Assembly (NCBI GenBank): GCA_002633005.1
Contig: NMRA01000200.1
Location: 238,069 to 302,068, forward strand
DNA length: 64,000 nt
Origin: Phoronis australis
Lineage: Eukaryota; Phoronida; Phoronidae
Direction: 5' to 3'
Shown: in pieces, positions 18,301 through 29,597 of the stretch
How positions within the stretch are numbered: position 1 is the first letter of the stretch
Layout of the letters: every line of letters begins with the position of its first letter
Position numbers and translations under genes: made by a program
The notes under the pieces: model-generated
The model's database searches: none
What the model was told of the DNA's origin: nothing
The model's input: only the letters and a program-made list of their open reading frames with translations

Positions 18301-21300
18301 AGAAGCCACTTCTTCAGCATAAGCCTTTCCTGATTCCTAAAATTGTATTAATGAAAAATTAAACATATTAAATTTAATGTGGCCATTTCGGCTCACAAAA
18401 TATGAATACCAAGCTAAAGTGAAGGCACCAATATTTTTTACGGCTTTAGCATGTTTAATTAACTTCATAATTGCAGAAAATCATTGGTAGACAAAACATA
18501 CTCCCTAGTCTCTAAAAGTAGTTCATGGGCAGAAGTCATGTTTCACATTTGGTGGTTGTTATGAAAAGTTATGATGACTACCTATTTTCTATGCCAATGT
18601 ATACATGTAGTTGCATAAACATCAACACATTTGAATAAGATATGATTAAGCAATAAGGCCCAAGTTATAAGCAATCACGGTGTGTCAATAAAAGTATTTT
18701 TGCATGAATGACGAGCTTCTAAAAATATTCCTCAGGGTCAGACCCTGGAGTTTAGTGATTCCTACCTGAGCTCACACGAAGCAGGACGTTGAACCTTGAC
18801 TTAACGTCTTTGGTCATTTTTCAGACCTCTATCAGATTTCTCCTCTAGTGTGCAGTGGATGTTCTAAGTGTCTTTGGCGACGCCAATATATCTCGAGTGT
18901 TGTAACGATGATTCGGGCAAGTGAACCTAATACGGTAGATTATGTAGCTCCTGCTGCACACAGTGCCTCCGAGGCAGACACTGAGAGTCTGACTGAGACA
19001 GACTACTCAGGAGGACACGTTCCACCTCCACATCAGCTCCACGTACTCTTATAAGGTGCTCAAATGTCTCGCTCTATACCTTGTGCATTTCCCTAGAGTT
19101 TCCAAAGTTGTTTCTCTCCCCAATTTGTAGAAATACCACATTTGATGCGACTGGCAGTGCCAGATAAATAGATAAATTCGCAAACCCGCACTTTAGGTCA
19201 GCCATCATTCAACTAACGCATTGTAAGCTTTAGTTTGGTATTCAGACGAATTGGATGAACAAATTTAGTATAATTTCATTATTTATTGGGAAATGCTAGT
19301 GTCCTTAAAATTAATTAAAAACATTTAAGCAAACCAATTGTTTTAATTGTTGTTTTATACCACGGCATATTAATGCGTAGAAACGGCGCACAACTAGTGA
19401 CTGGTTTAACATGACAAATACACATACGCGGTCTGAAAATAGTGAAATTCAGACACCTATTACCAAGCCTGCCTGAAGGGCTGACAAAGTTTTTATTGTA
19501 TTAATTTCAAGGGCATGGAGTCTTCTACATGTCCATGTTATTATTTTTAGTTTTCTCGCGGGGGCAGCTTCGCTATAAGGGTACAGCTTACTGCTGGTTT
19601 TTCACAAGACGGAAACGTACCTCCACGGAAACAGTTCCAGTGTTACCATGGTAACCGATATTGCAGTGTCGGTGCCGTTTTTACTGACATTGGTCATGAA
19701 CCTATCATGTGATATCAAAATTGTTCAGAAACGATTCTGTTTGAAGCAGAAACTGGAGTAGAAAATTTGGTCAAAAATGACTCATTCCACACCAAGAAAT
19801 TGCCTCATTTTGCCCCCCAGAACACTTCCCTTGTATCTCCTAAACCACCAAACTTTGTGGTGTCATACTTCACCCATTTTCTCTCATCCCTAATGTGATT
19901 TATCAGACTAAACACGGATCTGAATGGTTGACCCCCCACCTTGCCGCTTGTTGGCTGTACTGTGGTCGGTGGATCCGTGGACTGATACTTAAGTGCTACA
20001 ACTGAGATTAAAATCTTTTGCGCTTAATCATGGAGCCATGCCTAGATGCATGTGCCTATATATGGGACATTTCAGTAGAAAAATCGCACTGAAGTTGACC
20101 AAACGATGTTTTACACATAAGACACCACTCGGATAAGTCATCATTTTTTTACGGTCCCAAAGGTGACGAGTTAAATGAAGTCTCTTGTATTTTGGTTGTT
20201 TTTATTGATCAGTTTACAACTGTTGGTAAAACGTCACACCAACAGCAAATTAACTAAAGACAACTTTTAGTTGAAAAACAAAAGATACTTTAGATTTTTT
20301 AAAGGATTTAGTACCAGCTAGATTCGCAGCAATGGTGTAGATATCTTGAGTCTGAAGTTTAGCCCTGCTTAACTGCTTTTCAAACAATCGATAACTGAGA
20401 GCTGTGTTCAGAGTTGTAGGTGTAAGGATAATGTCAACCCCAGACTGGTAAACTTTGGTGAAGTCGTCCAACAACATTCGCCTCACTTTCTGAGCTTTTA
20501 TGAAGTAGTCTTCATAATTCCTTATGAAACAAAATAAGAACATTCTAATTAAAAATACCAACCATGTACTATGTCATTTTAGTAATAAGTAACCAGATTT
20601 TTCAGTTTATCAAGACTATAATTACAAAAATTCCATGAAACCCTTTGTCTCAAAAAAAAAAATGACACACACTATAAAACTAAGACACCTTATTTAGGCA
20701 GCATGACCTCGTTCATTGACAGACTTTTCACAGTACAATTGAGCTTTTATCTTTACTTTACAATGACACACATAAACTCTTGAACAGTTAAGTCTCTGAC
20801 AAAGCCATATCTCTGTGGTTACAATCGTGAATACACAGCATAAAAATCATAGACTTAATACAAGATTCAGATAAAATAGTCTTGTAGTTATTTCTCTCCA
20901 AATACATTTATTGTTCACCCACCCTTCCAGCAGAAAATAGTTCCCACAAAGGATCCTTCCACGAACTACATCATTAAATCCTTGGTGTCTTGATGATGAG
21001 AACAGAGCCTCTATGGAATCCTCCACATCAGCACGGTGACCTGAAGAGGAATGTGGCAAGTGATGACACAAGTAATGCAAAGGTAATGTATTGTTACTAA
21101 TTATCAGTTTTATTAATGATCTATTCACTAACTGACCTTCTCGGCATGTCACATAAACAACAAAGAAACCGGAATAAAACAATCAAACAGAACCTGGAAA
21201 TAATTTAAATACATAGCATACAAGACTGAAAAGTAACACAAACCAAAAGAACAAAAAAAACAAGTCATAAAACATATGCCAAGTTCGCTTACCCAATAAA

Positions 21301-24300
21301 TGTGAAAAGCACTAACCAGTAACCAGCACCGATATGAAAATGCACAACTCTAGATTACCATCCCACTACATTGAAATGTTGCATTCATATTTATACAGTA
21401 CAAACCAAAAAGTATTCAGACAAAATGACCCAGAATTCCCAACTAGACGGCAGAGCATAAGCCGAATTCATCATTAGATTGGAATTCCTTCAAACCAACA
21501 AGAGCAACGCGGAGCGTTGAAATGCGCCCACAATGCACCGCAAACGGGGTGTTTCATAAAAATAGCCACTAGCCATATAAATACAATTACTAAATTTATG
21601 TTCAGCTATGGGCGCAAAATAAAACAAAACTACCACTAGGAGGCGCCACTGTAGATAAATATGTTATCGTCATCCGTCCTCTTCACATTGAGAACATATA
21701 CGCCAATTTTCAAAATCATCCTTAGAATGGTTTGGTTGATCATGGGTGGACACTAAAAACAGGCAAAATGGCCAATAGGTAGCACAAAGTACCTCGATTC
21801 CATCCGAAAACAGCAGGATAGCATTATCTCACCAATAGATGCCTATAATCCAAATTTTCTGAAAATCCATTGAGGATCTTTGAAAATACAGAGGTAAACT
21901 TAAAAAGTAAAGTTGCCACTAGGAGGCACACCGGTAGTCAGATTCGTCCAAAAGTCGCCGTCATCCATTGTCAACATCATATAAATACATTTGCTAAATT
22001 TAGTAAAGATCCTGCAAATGGTTTAGGAGATACAGCCATGGATGCAAAAAAAAAACAAAACTGCCACAAGGAGGCACCACAGCAGTCGAAATAGTCGGAA
22101 AACCATCACCAGTTTTCCTCTTCATAGTAAGAACATACATGCCAATTTTCACAATCATCCTTAGAGCGGTTTGGTTGATAGAGGGTTGGACGCCAAAAAA
22201 CAGACTCGAAAACAGCAAAAACTGTCACCAAGTGGCGCTAACTACATTGAATCCATCCGAAAACGGGATGATAGCGTCACCTCTCTAATAGATGCCTATA
22301 TGCTAAATTTTATGGAAATACGTTGAGGACTTTTGAAGATATAGAGGAAAGTGTAAAAAACTAAAATTGCCACAAGGGGAACACCGGTAGTTGGATAAGT
22401 TAAAAAGTTCCCTCATGCCGTCCCATCCATGAAAGGAACATATGTGCAAAATTTCCTGAACGTACGTCAAAGGATTTTGGAGATAAATCAATGGACACTG
22501 GACTGCAGACAGATGACGGAGATGACAGCATAATGCGTCCACATGCAAATATGTGGGCGCATAAAAATGAAAGGGAATTAACGTGTAAGTTAGTAAAGAG
22601 GCTAAGCCATTCTGTAATTAAAGTTTTGACACCCTTACAGTTATTACAAGTGAATTTTGTTGTCAACATAAATGGCCATTATCACGGGAACACTGTATTT
22701 TGTTCGATTACTTTTGTCCTGAACTGTAAATGTTTGGCTACACTTGAAAGTTATGCAATTTCCCGTTTATATTCCTTTGCCAAACAATGGTATTTGTCCT
22801 GGAGAATAGACTCTCTAGAGGTTTGTGTGAAACAGAATCTAACCCATGATTTCATACAAGTGTTTATTAACTATAAGACCAACTAGCAGCTGAGTTTTAA
22901 CTGTTCTGTCAACTCACCAAACTCTATTCCATCATATCTTGCCATGTTGGACGCCACCTCACAACAGCACAGAACAGTGTATATAGCCAGACAATATTTG
23001 CTATGGGGCAGAGATACCTGTGACACTTTAGCACCTGCCTTGTCTAAGCTATCAGCTAACATAGTCCATGCCTCTTTGACTTCTGATGTTAAACCAGGAT
23101 AACTGAAATCCTGAAAAGACATAGATAACTATTATTAACATGTCAGATAAGCTCATCTGTGAGACTTACAAATTACTAAGCTTAGGCAAACCTGGCCATA
23201 TGGCAGATAACTTGGGTTACCCTACTAATTAATAAAGCTTAGAAGTGGTCCAAATGGACCATGTGCTTTTGAAATCACTCTACTTTCTTTTAATTGTCAC
23301 ATTAATGTACAAATGGACGCACTTTGCTTTAAGGACAATGATATTCAACCCAGTTTGAATCCCACGTTTCTTCATAGATCATGAGCATTGCACAAGCTCG
23401 TCTCTGCCTTTTTGAGTTTGGTCTTACCTCCAAAGTGCTATGGGAGTGAAAGTGGCATGAATGTTTTGAGGGTCAAGTAAAATACAGCACTCACTAAGTC
23501 ATCACGGAAAGAGCTCCTTTAGACCTGTTCAGTAGCAGCAGAAGCAGCTTCAGCATACATCTGGCTGCAGAGAAGTAACACTTGGCAACATGACCATAGC
23601 AAGACATGAGGTACGGATCCACCTCAGGGAGCCCGCGTATTGGAGGCTGTACTGGATCTGGACCGAAACGACCAATGACCATTCCTAACCAGCTGAAGAC
23701 AAGTGACGGTCAGCAGCATCAACATCTCTGTTTACAAGTAAGTTAACAACAGTATGACAGAAAACTGTGGCCAACTCCACAACCAAGACTGAAGGTACAC
23801 ATTGTTCAAACTGTACCTCAATGTGATGTTCATACTAAATGTTGACCCAGTAACCCATTGTGAACATCCTTCTCCTGGTGATTATGGAAGGATACAGTGA
23901 CATCTAGATAAAAATAAACTGAATATACAGAGATGGCATTCAGTTCATAAAAAGTGACTTATGGCTTAAGTCAGTGTGGCTGTGTGGCCTAGTGTGATAG
24001 GTGCCCACCTTCTCTCTCAAGGTCGTGAGTTTGAGTCTCACCGGGCCACACTGCTAGACCCATGAGCCAGGTCTCTAGCTCCTCAGCTCGGTTGTAACTA
24101 TATACTAACAAAGCACAAAAAATGGTTCCAGGTGATCAGTGCAATGGGCCCACATGTGCGGCCTACGTCACGTACAATGTGTAAGACTGTCTGCAATTAT
24201 CTTTATAAGTCAGCCACTGTGTCCAATGGTCGATACAGCTTTGGTGGATTAAGATTCCAACTTTCCAAGACATGAGGTCGCGCGTTGCATTTCATTCCAT

Positions 24301-27300
24301 GCTGATTACGTCATCAGCCAAACACCACCATGACATTAGCTAATGAAAGTAATCACGATGAGGACACAACGTCGCTCAGTTGAAATGTAAGTCCAGTATT
24401 AGGTTCTAATTCTTTACTATATATATATTGACTGGATGCCTAATATTTCTCAATTGGTCCATACAGCTATTAACGAAGTCCCTGAAAATACATACAGAAT
24501 TGGTAACTAAAAAACTGACTAAATTGTGGCAATTGCATTGCGAAAATTTTATTCAGTAATAACAAAGTGGGAGTATAAAACCAAGTTACTGACATACCCC
24601 TGCAGAATTTAGCCTGGACTTAGAGCATCTCTATGGTATACCCGAAAAAATTGTCAGACTAGTTCATGAAAACTTCACATGACAGGTGCTGCATGAAGGA
24701 CAGCTGACTTTGTTAATTCAAGAGTCAGGCAAGGGTATCTTCTCTCTCCTTCGCTGTTCCTAGTAGTTCTGGACTGGGTTACCAGAGTTGCTCTTTCGGA
24801 CTAACCAGCAGGAACCCAATGGACATTTACTAAACAACTAGATAATCTGGAGTATGCAGATGACTTCTGTCTTCTGTCACATTGCTTTCAAGACTTGAGT
24901 AGGACAGCCGCACTGTCAGAGACTGCTAAACCAGTAGGACTGTCCATCAATACCGAGAAGGCTAAGACAACGCATATACATAGCAGACAAGTAAATAATG
25001 TTGTCCTGGATGGTGATGAGATTGAACACGTCACACAATTAATTACCTAAGGTCAGTGTCGTCAGCATGGGTGGAGGAGCTGAAGAGGACATTAAAGCAC
25101 GGATCAAGAAAGCTCGTCAGGCACATGCTATGCTAAAGCCTGTATGGTGCTCAAAGACCTACTCACTCAAGTCAAAGTTAAGAATCTTCAACTCTAATGT
25201 GATGTCTGTTCTTCTTTACGGTTCAGAGACGTGGAGACTTACAAAAACATTGAATTAAACAGAGTCCGGGTCTTCATAAATAGATGTCTGCGACAAATCC
25301 TATGGATTAAATGGTAAAACAGAATCACAAATGAAGAGTTCTGGCAGAGAACTCAGCATGGGAGTGTAGAGACTCAGGTAAAGAGGCGAAAATGGAAGTA
25401 GGTTGGACACACCCTCTGAAAACCTGCCGACAGCATCACAAAACAGGCTCTGTCCTAAAACCTGTATGGAAGTCGTCCGCAAGGCAGACCAGTCCAAACC
25501 TGGAGGAGAACAATAGAAGCAGAACTTCGAGAAACCAAATAGAACACGAAGCGGATAAGACAGATGGCAAACAACAGGATTCAATGGCGCTCAGTCACAG
25601 AGGCCCTATCCACCACGGGGTGGTAAGGGTTTTAAGTTAGGGCATCTGGCAAACAAAAGGCACATGCACAGTCAATTTGGGAACAGAGTATTTTAATCTG
25701 AAAAAATCCACTTTGTCTCTTTATTACAATTACGTGAACTTAACTCTCACAAGAACATTGAAAGTGAAAGAAAGTTTATGTCACACAAACTGCACTGTTA
25801 ATACATCAAGCTGTAAACAACTGAACACAAGCTAGTAACCTTTGGTATTCCTATGTGGACATCTTTCATTGAGAGTTCATCGGGTATTGTAAAAGGCACA
25901 TATTGATCTGGGACCGTAGTGCTGTCTTTCATATCATGACCAGCAAGAGCATCTGGAAGTGTACAACAAATATTACCAAATATCCATGAAAATAGATTCT
26001 GAAATTTTAACGTGTAAGAAATGTTATGTGCAGTCAATAGCTAAGTATGTAGATATATGCGCTTATGTTATACATTTATCAATGTAACTTTGCTCAACTC
26101 AGTAAATATCAAGTTAATATATTCTTTTTGGACTCGAATTGACAAAATATACTGCTGCTGTCACTGCCACTGCATGGACAAATCTCAGTTAAAGAATTGA
26201 AGACATTAATCCGACAGAATTTCAAAAGTTAAATTATGAAATCAAGACCAAGTGTACTTTTAACAAAATACCACATTCAAATTTGACCAGTGTTTCATAC
26301 TTAGCACTTCGACAGCATCGTCAATACTCCTAGTAAATATTCCTGGCACATCCATTGAGTTGACAAGTGATATGAGTCCGTGTCGTGATATGAGGCCATA
26401 CGTAGGTTTCAATCCCACAATGCCACAGAAAGAGGCAGGAATCCGCACAGACCCTCCCGTATCAGATCCTATACCGCTGATGAAACATAAAAGGCAACTA
26501 TAACTATTGCTCATTCGAACATGGCGGTAACATACCAAAGGCAAAAAGTGGAAGTAACAAATGCCCTGGATACAGTTTGCTAACAACATTGCTGACATAT
26601 AAAATAACTATAGACATGATAACTGACGAATGGATTTATGGGCTCAGAACTTTTCAAGCATGGCAAGGAGTACTGCCTGCAATAACAACACTAAGCACTA
26701 CTTAATCTGTGTTTGTCACATAGCTTGCAGATATAATGATTATGGCACACAGCCCAGAAAATCACCTTGTCTTCATATCCAAGGTTCTCATTCACTCTCC
26801 ATGCACCCATCCTCTGCTAAGACCGAGCTCAGAGAACTGAGACACTTTTGTGCTATGCTCGACTGTCTGCCAATAAAGTAAGGATTTGAATCTGGCTCTC
26901 ATATGGGATTTTGGAGCTCAAACCATTGACCTATATGGTTGTGTGGTACAAGACCATTCATGACTAGGTACCATGAAACTGACACGATGTTTGTAATGTG
27001 TTCAAAATCTGAAGAAAAGCAAAGGGATATGGGTGTTAATTTTCTAAGATGGCATTCAACACATTTTTGACTCGTAACCGTAATGTGAAGCTTAAAATGT
27101 CAATTATTCAGTCTCTTATTGGTGATACACAATACATTACATCAGACCATTCATTGCATTCTTTATCCGGCAGTAGTTGAATATAACGTGCCCATATTTT
27201 GAGAACCAGTTTGATGCTCATTATTCAGTGGAGAAAACTGGTTCTCAAAATGCAAGCACATTATATACGACCATTACCCTTTATCATGTAAAGACACCTA

Positions 27301-29597
27301 CAAGTAGCAAGCACCAGAGGCCACTGCTGCAGCACTTCCACCTGAACTTCCACCCGGAACAAACCATTTGTCAGCACTAGTAACATCCTCAGACATCGAT
27401 ACACTACTGTGCAAATGTCCATTTGTTTTTTTCAGAGAATCTCCTTTATCTGTAACAACAGTCCCACCAGGTGTAGAACAATGCTGAATGGACTCTTTCT
27501 CGAATTTGTATTTCCAAGGATTCCTCACTGGACCATAAAATGAGTCAGTGCTTCCAGACCTAAAACAGGTACATATGACATGTTATGTTTCTGAGACTTA
27601 TGAACCTGATTCCAACTATACAAGCAGATTAATTATGTTCACACCATTAAAGCACTAAGCAAATTACTGTCTTAGCTTCATGTTATTACAGATTTGTAAG
27701 CTATGAAATTTAAATTGCATTCTGGCATGAACTGAACAAAAGGCATGGATGGATGACATCAGTTGAAATCAGGGTATATTCAACCACTCTATAACTCTCC
27801 AATTCCAACTCAGCATAAAGTTTGAGCGTTGTTCATTACCAGTCTTCAGCAGAAAGAAAATTTCATAGTCAAAATTTGATATATCAAGTCAAAACCTGGA
27901 AGTCCAGCAAAAAATTAGTGGTGTTTTGACGGATCAAATCTTATGCTAAAGAAACGTTACATTAGTACGTACCCCATAGCAAATTCATCCATGTTAGACT
28001 TGCCCAAAATGACTGAGCCATTGTTAAGCAGCCGGTGTACAACAGTAGCATTATATGGCGGTACATAATTATCTAATATTTTTGATCCACACGTAGTCCT
28101 CACTCCTTGTGTACTGTAGTTATCCTTGACAAGCACTGAAATCCCATCCAATGAAGACAGAGGTTCTCCTAAAACAACATCACACACTGAAAACATGCAG
28201 AGTGCAATGTACGATACAATGTACGATACAATGTACGATACAATGTGCAACATAAGTACAAAGCAACACCACATTTTCAAATTAACAACATCAATCCTTC
28301 TTGCATCAAAAATACAAATGTTTTGCATTATTTAAGGGCACAGAGCTGCTATTTTTTTAAATTTAGCTTTTTACATCACAGAGCACAATACTTAGAACAG
28401 GAAATGAAATCTTTAACGGTTAATATCGAAACTAGATTGAAAAACCTTTCTTAAAGCGCTGTGAAGACTTTTCAGCTTGCTTTTGGGCCTCTGATGGTGT
28501 TAGCGTTGTGACTGCATTCAGATCATCAACTGCACGAAGACGCTTCAGGCACATCAAGCAGAGTTCCGTGGATGTCACTTGCCCAGTTTTGAGAAGACCT
28601 GATACCTGAATGACAAAATACCTTTTATCAACCTAACTGGATGGCATCTATTCAGCTGAAATAGCTTCATCTGTTGAATTGAATAAAAATTGAGCTTCTA
28701 TTGACCTGTATTTGAACTACATAATTTCCAGTGACACGAATAACAGGATAGCTTCTACTGACCTGAAATGATAGCAGATAAACGAGCACAGTTTTGCTCT
28801 AAAATTCAAAATGGTCAAGGTGACATAAAAATGTACATTTGCAATGAACTTTGTCAATAAGATCTTCAAGTATGGCTCTGCTATATAAACAATAAAAATG
28901 CCATAAATATTTTAGTACAATTGTACAATGAAGGCAGCACAACAGTCAAACAATATCCTCAACAAACCAAAACATATATGACCTGTTTTTGTTAAGCAAA
29001 CTAAAAATTCAACTGGTACATAAGAACAAAGGCTGACTATTACCTTCCATTCTCTTGCACTGTTACAACCAAGAAATGTTCAACATCACGATCTAATCCA
29101 AAATCAGGTTTGATCAAACTTGACAAACAAGCCTAATGTGTTTGTACACAATACTGTTGTAACATGCAGGTCAGAGTTTACAATCGCACAAAAGAATCTG
29201 AGGTCGAAAGTTACGTCTAATTTCTCCATTCAAAATTTTTTGGTGATAGTATTTCACACGACATTTGTTGAAAGTAGCTTGGAAATAGTATTTTCTTAAA
29301 TATCGGTCAGACATGTTGCTTACAATATAATGACTGAATTACGTGAGCTTATCAGATGAACGCAGACAATGTGAGAGCTGGACTATGTAAACATTGATTT
29401 GCTAACTTTCTCCCATTGCTATCACCGTCAAACTGATAACAACGAGGCTGTATTCCAAGTTCCCGATCAGCAAAATCGGGAAACTCACCCCACAGTGCGA
29501 GGGCTTAACGAAACAGTGAACCCATGCATTGAACTCCCCGGCTTTGGAATATAACGAGATGTTAAAGATTTACCTCTCTCAACGTCAAGGACAGCAT
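12384..29597 (-). CDS. QRSL1: Glutamyl-tRNA(Gln) amidotransferase subunit A, mitochondrial, complete (535 aa)
   Basis: GatA of the mitochondrial GatCAB complex, which converts Glu-tRNA(Gln) to Gln-tRNA(Gln). Ten exons: 29574-29597, 28446-28605, 27973-28168, 27302-27559, 26301-26476, 25840-25952, 22918-23110, 20923-21040, 20315-20520 and 12384-12547 (1608 nt, phases close; human is about 528 aa). The amidase-signature triad is complete: Lys76 in [10 protein letters not shown], cis-Ser198 in [12 protein letters not shown] and nucleophile Ser222 in [12 protein letters not shown], with the family's 24-residue spacing between the serines. Other family blocks are [42 protein letters not shown] and LTPTTL. 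The start is supported by MLSLTLRE aligning with the human MLGRSLRE. The loop before GGSSGG is about 27 residues longer than in human. Intron 9 is 7.8 kb and repeat-filled. The gene is divergent from RTN4IP1. Confidence 0.97.
13258..14806 (+). mobile_element. Helentron/pearl-like element with tandem ~150-bp units, copy 1 (QRSL1 intron 9)
   Basis: The head AACAAGAGCAACGCAGAGCG contains the small hairpin AACGC-AGA-GCGTT (13267-13279). The tail holds CCACAT-ATAAAT-ATGTGG-type dyad sequence and TGTGGGCACAT at 14790-14800, inverse to the head ATGCGCCNACR block. The core repeats a GCCACTAGG.GG motif at about 13491, 13695, 13840, 13998, 14144, 14283, 14440 and 14586. The spacing pattern 145/158/146 then 139/157/146 is a three-unit higher-order repeat of about 445 bp. 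It is non-coding. Subterminal inverted repeats, a 3' hairpin and a tandem core fit HINE/pearl-type non-autonomous Helentrons, but the class assignment is inference. Confidence 0.75.
14952..19988. mobile_element. Kolobok-like DNA transposon, ~5 kb, TTAA-flanked, degraded (QRSL1 intron 9)
   Basis: Left end TTAA-GTACTAGTCCACG at 14948, right end CGTGGACTGATAC-TTAA ending at 19992. The ends are imperfect inverted repeats, reinforced by GCGGCAAGGTGGGGGTCAACC at 14982-15002 and its inverse at 19926-19947. TTAA target duplications are used by Kolobok and piggyBac elements; Kolobok transposases carry THAP domains, and a THAP-like [12 protein letters not shown] motif lies inside at 16018. The longest internal frames (17807-18322 plus, 18070-18309 minus) match nothing I recognise and the coding region is broken. 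Confidence 0.5.
15982..16220 (+). pseudogene. THAP-like zinc-finger fragment of the TTAA element
   Basis: A plus-strand open stretch reads [20 protein letters not shown] from 16018, which resembles the start of a C2CH THAP domain (C-x4-C close to the N-terminus). It continues past a possible intron boundary to [16 protein letters not shown] before a stop near 16219. No initiating Met in frame is evident, and the second C..H pair of the finger is not secure. It could be coincidence. Confidence 0.25.
20000..20314. other. End of QRSL1 intron 9
   Basis: Unique-looking intronic sequence between the TTAA element and QRSL1 exon 9. Nothing further recognised. Confidence 0.4.
21497..22565 (+). mobile_element. 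Helentron/pearl-like element with tandem units, copy 2 (QRSL1 intron 7)
   Basis: The clearest ends of the family: head AACAAGAGCAACGCGGAGCG, then ATGCGCCCACA at 21522-21532, exactly inverse to TGTGGGCGCAT at 22552-22562 in the tail. Core motifs CCACTAGGAGGCGCC (about 21632), GGCCAATAGGTAGCAC (about 21770), GCCACTAGGAGGCAC (21915), GCCACAAGGAGGCAC (about 22063), TCACCAAGTGGCGC (about 22225) and GCCACAAGGGGAAC (about 22369) recur every ~145-160 bp. It has the same unit order as the other two copies and lies antisense to its host gene. Confidence 0.78.
23973..24190 (+). mobile_element. tRNA-derived SINE (QRSL1 intron 6)
   Basis: The 80-nt head (23973-24052) folds like a tRNA: AGTGTGGC pairs perfectly with GCCACACT across the acceptor stem. 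The A-box-like TGGCCTAGTGTGATAGG and B-box-like GAGTTTGAGTCTC follow the pol III promoter pattern. A non-tRNA body continues to about 24190 (GGTTCCAGGTGATCAGTGCA). The B box departs from GTTCGANTC, so it is probably no longer active. It is not a functional tRNA because the anticodon arm is irregular. Confidence 0.7.
24612..25622 (+). mobile_element. RTE/BovB-like retrotransposon 3' fragment (QRSL1 intron 6)
   Basis: Translation over several frames gives reverse transcriptase signatures: [15 protein letters not shown] with the YADD box near 24850, [13 protein letters not shown] near 25000, then [20 protein letters not shown] (25067 onward), [14 protein letters not shown] (25205-25250), [14 protein letters not shown] and the C-terminal [18 protein letters not shown] ending with [11 protein letters not shown] at about 25605. 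This order is the standard C-terminal half of RTE-type endonuclease-reverse transcriptase polyproteins. Several stops and frameshifts make it a dead, 5'-truncated copy. Confidence 0.8.
27196..27251. repeat. 17-bp perfect hairpin in QRSL1 intron 4
   Basis: ATTTTGAGAACCAGTTT at 27196-27212 is exactly complementary to AAACTGGTTCTCAAAAT at 27235-27251, with a 22-nt loop. It lies 50-105 nt downstream of the exon 4 donor on the transcribed strand. It could be a tiny MITE remnant or an RNA stem near the splice site. Confidence 0.75.
28205..28246. repeat. 12-bp microsatellite (CAATGTACGATA)n
   Basis: Three full units plus partial copies at both ends, in QRSL1 intron 2 just upstream of exon 3's acceptor on the minus strand. 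Likely length-variable between individuals. Confidence 0.85.

Noticed and set aside
17807-18322. 171-codon frame, the longest in the window
   Set aside because: Lies inside the TTAA element, no recognisable domain, and the opposite strand is equally open over part of it; not claimed as a gene.
22491-22886. 131-codon plus-strand frame in QRSL1 intron 7
   Set aside because: Begins in the tail of the tandem-array element and has no protein similarity; chance frame.
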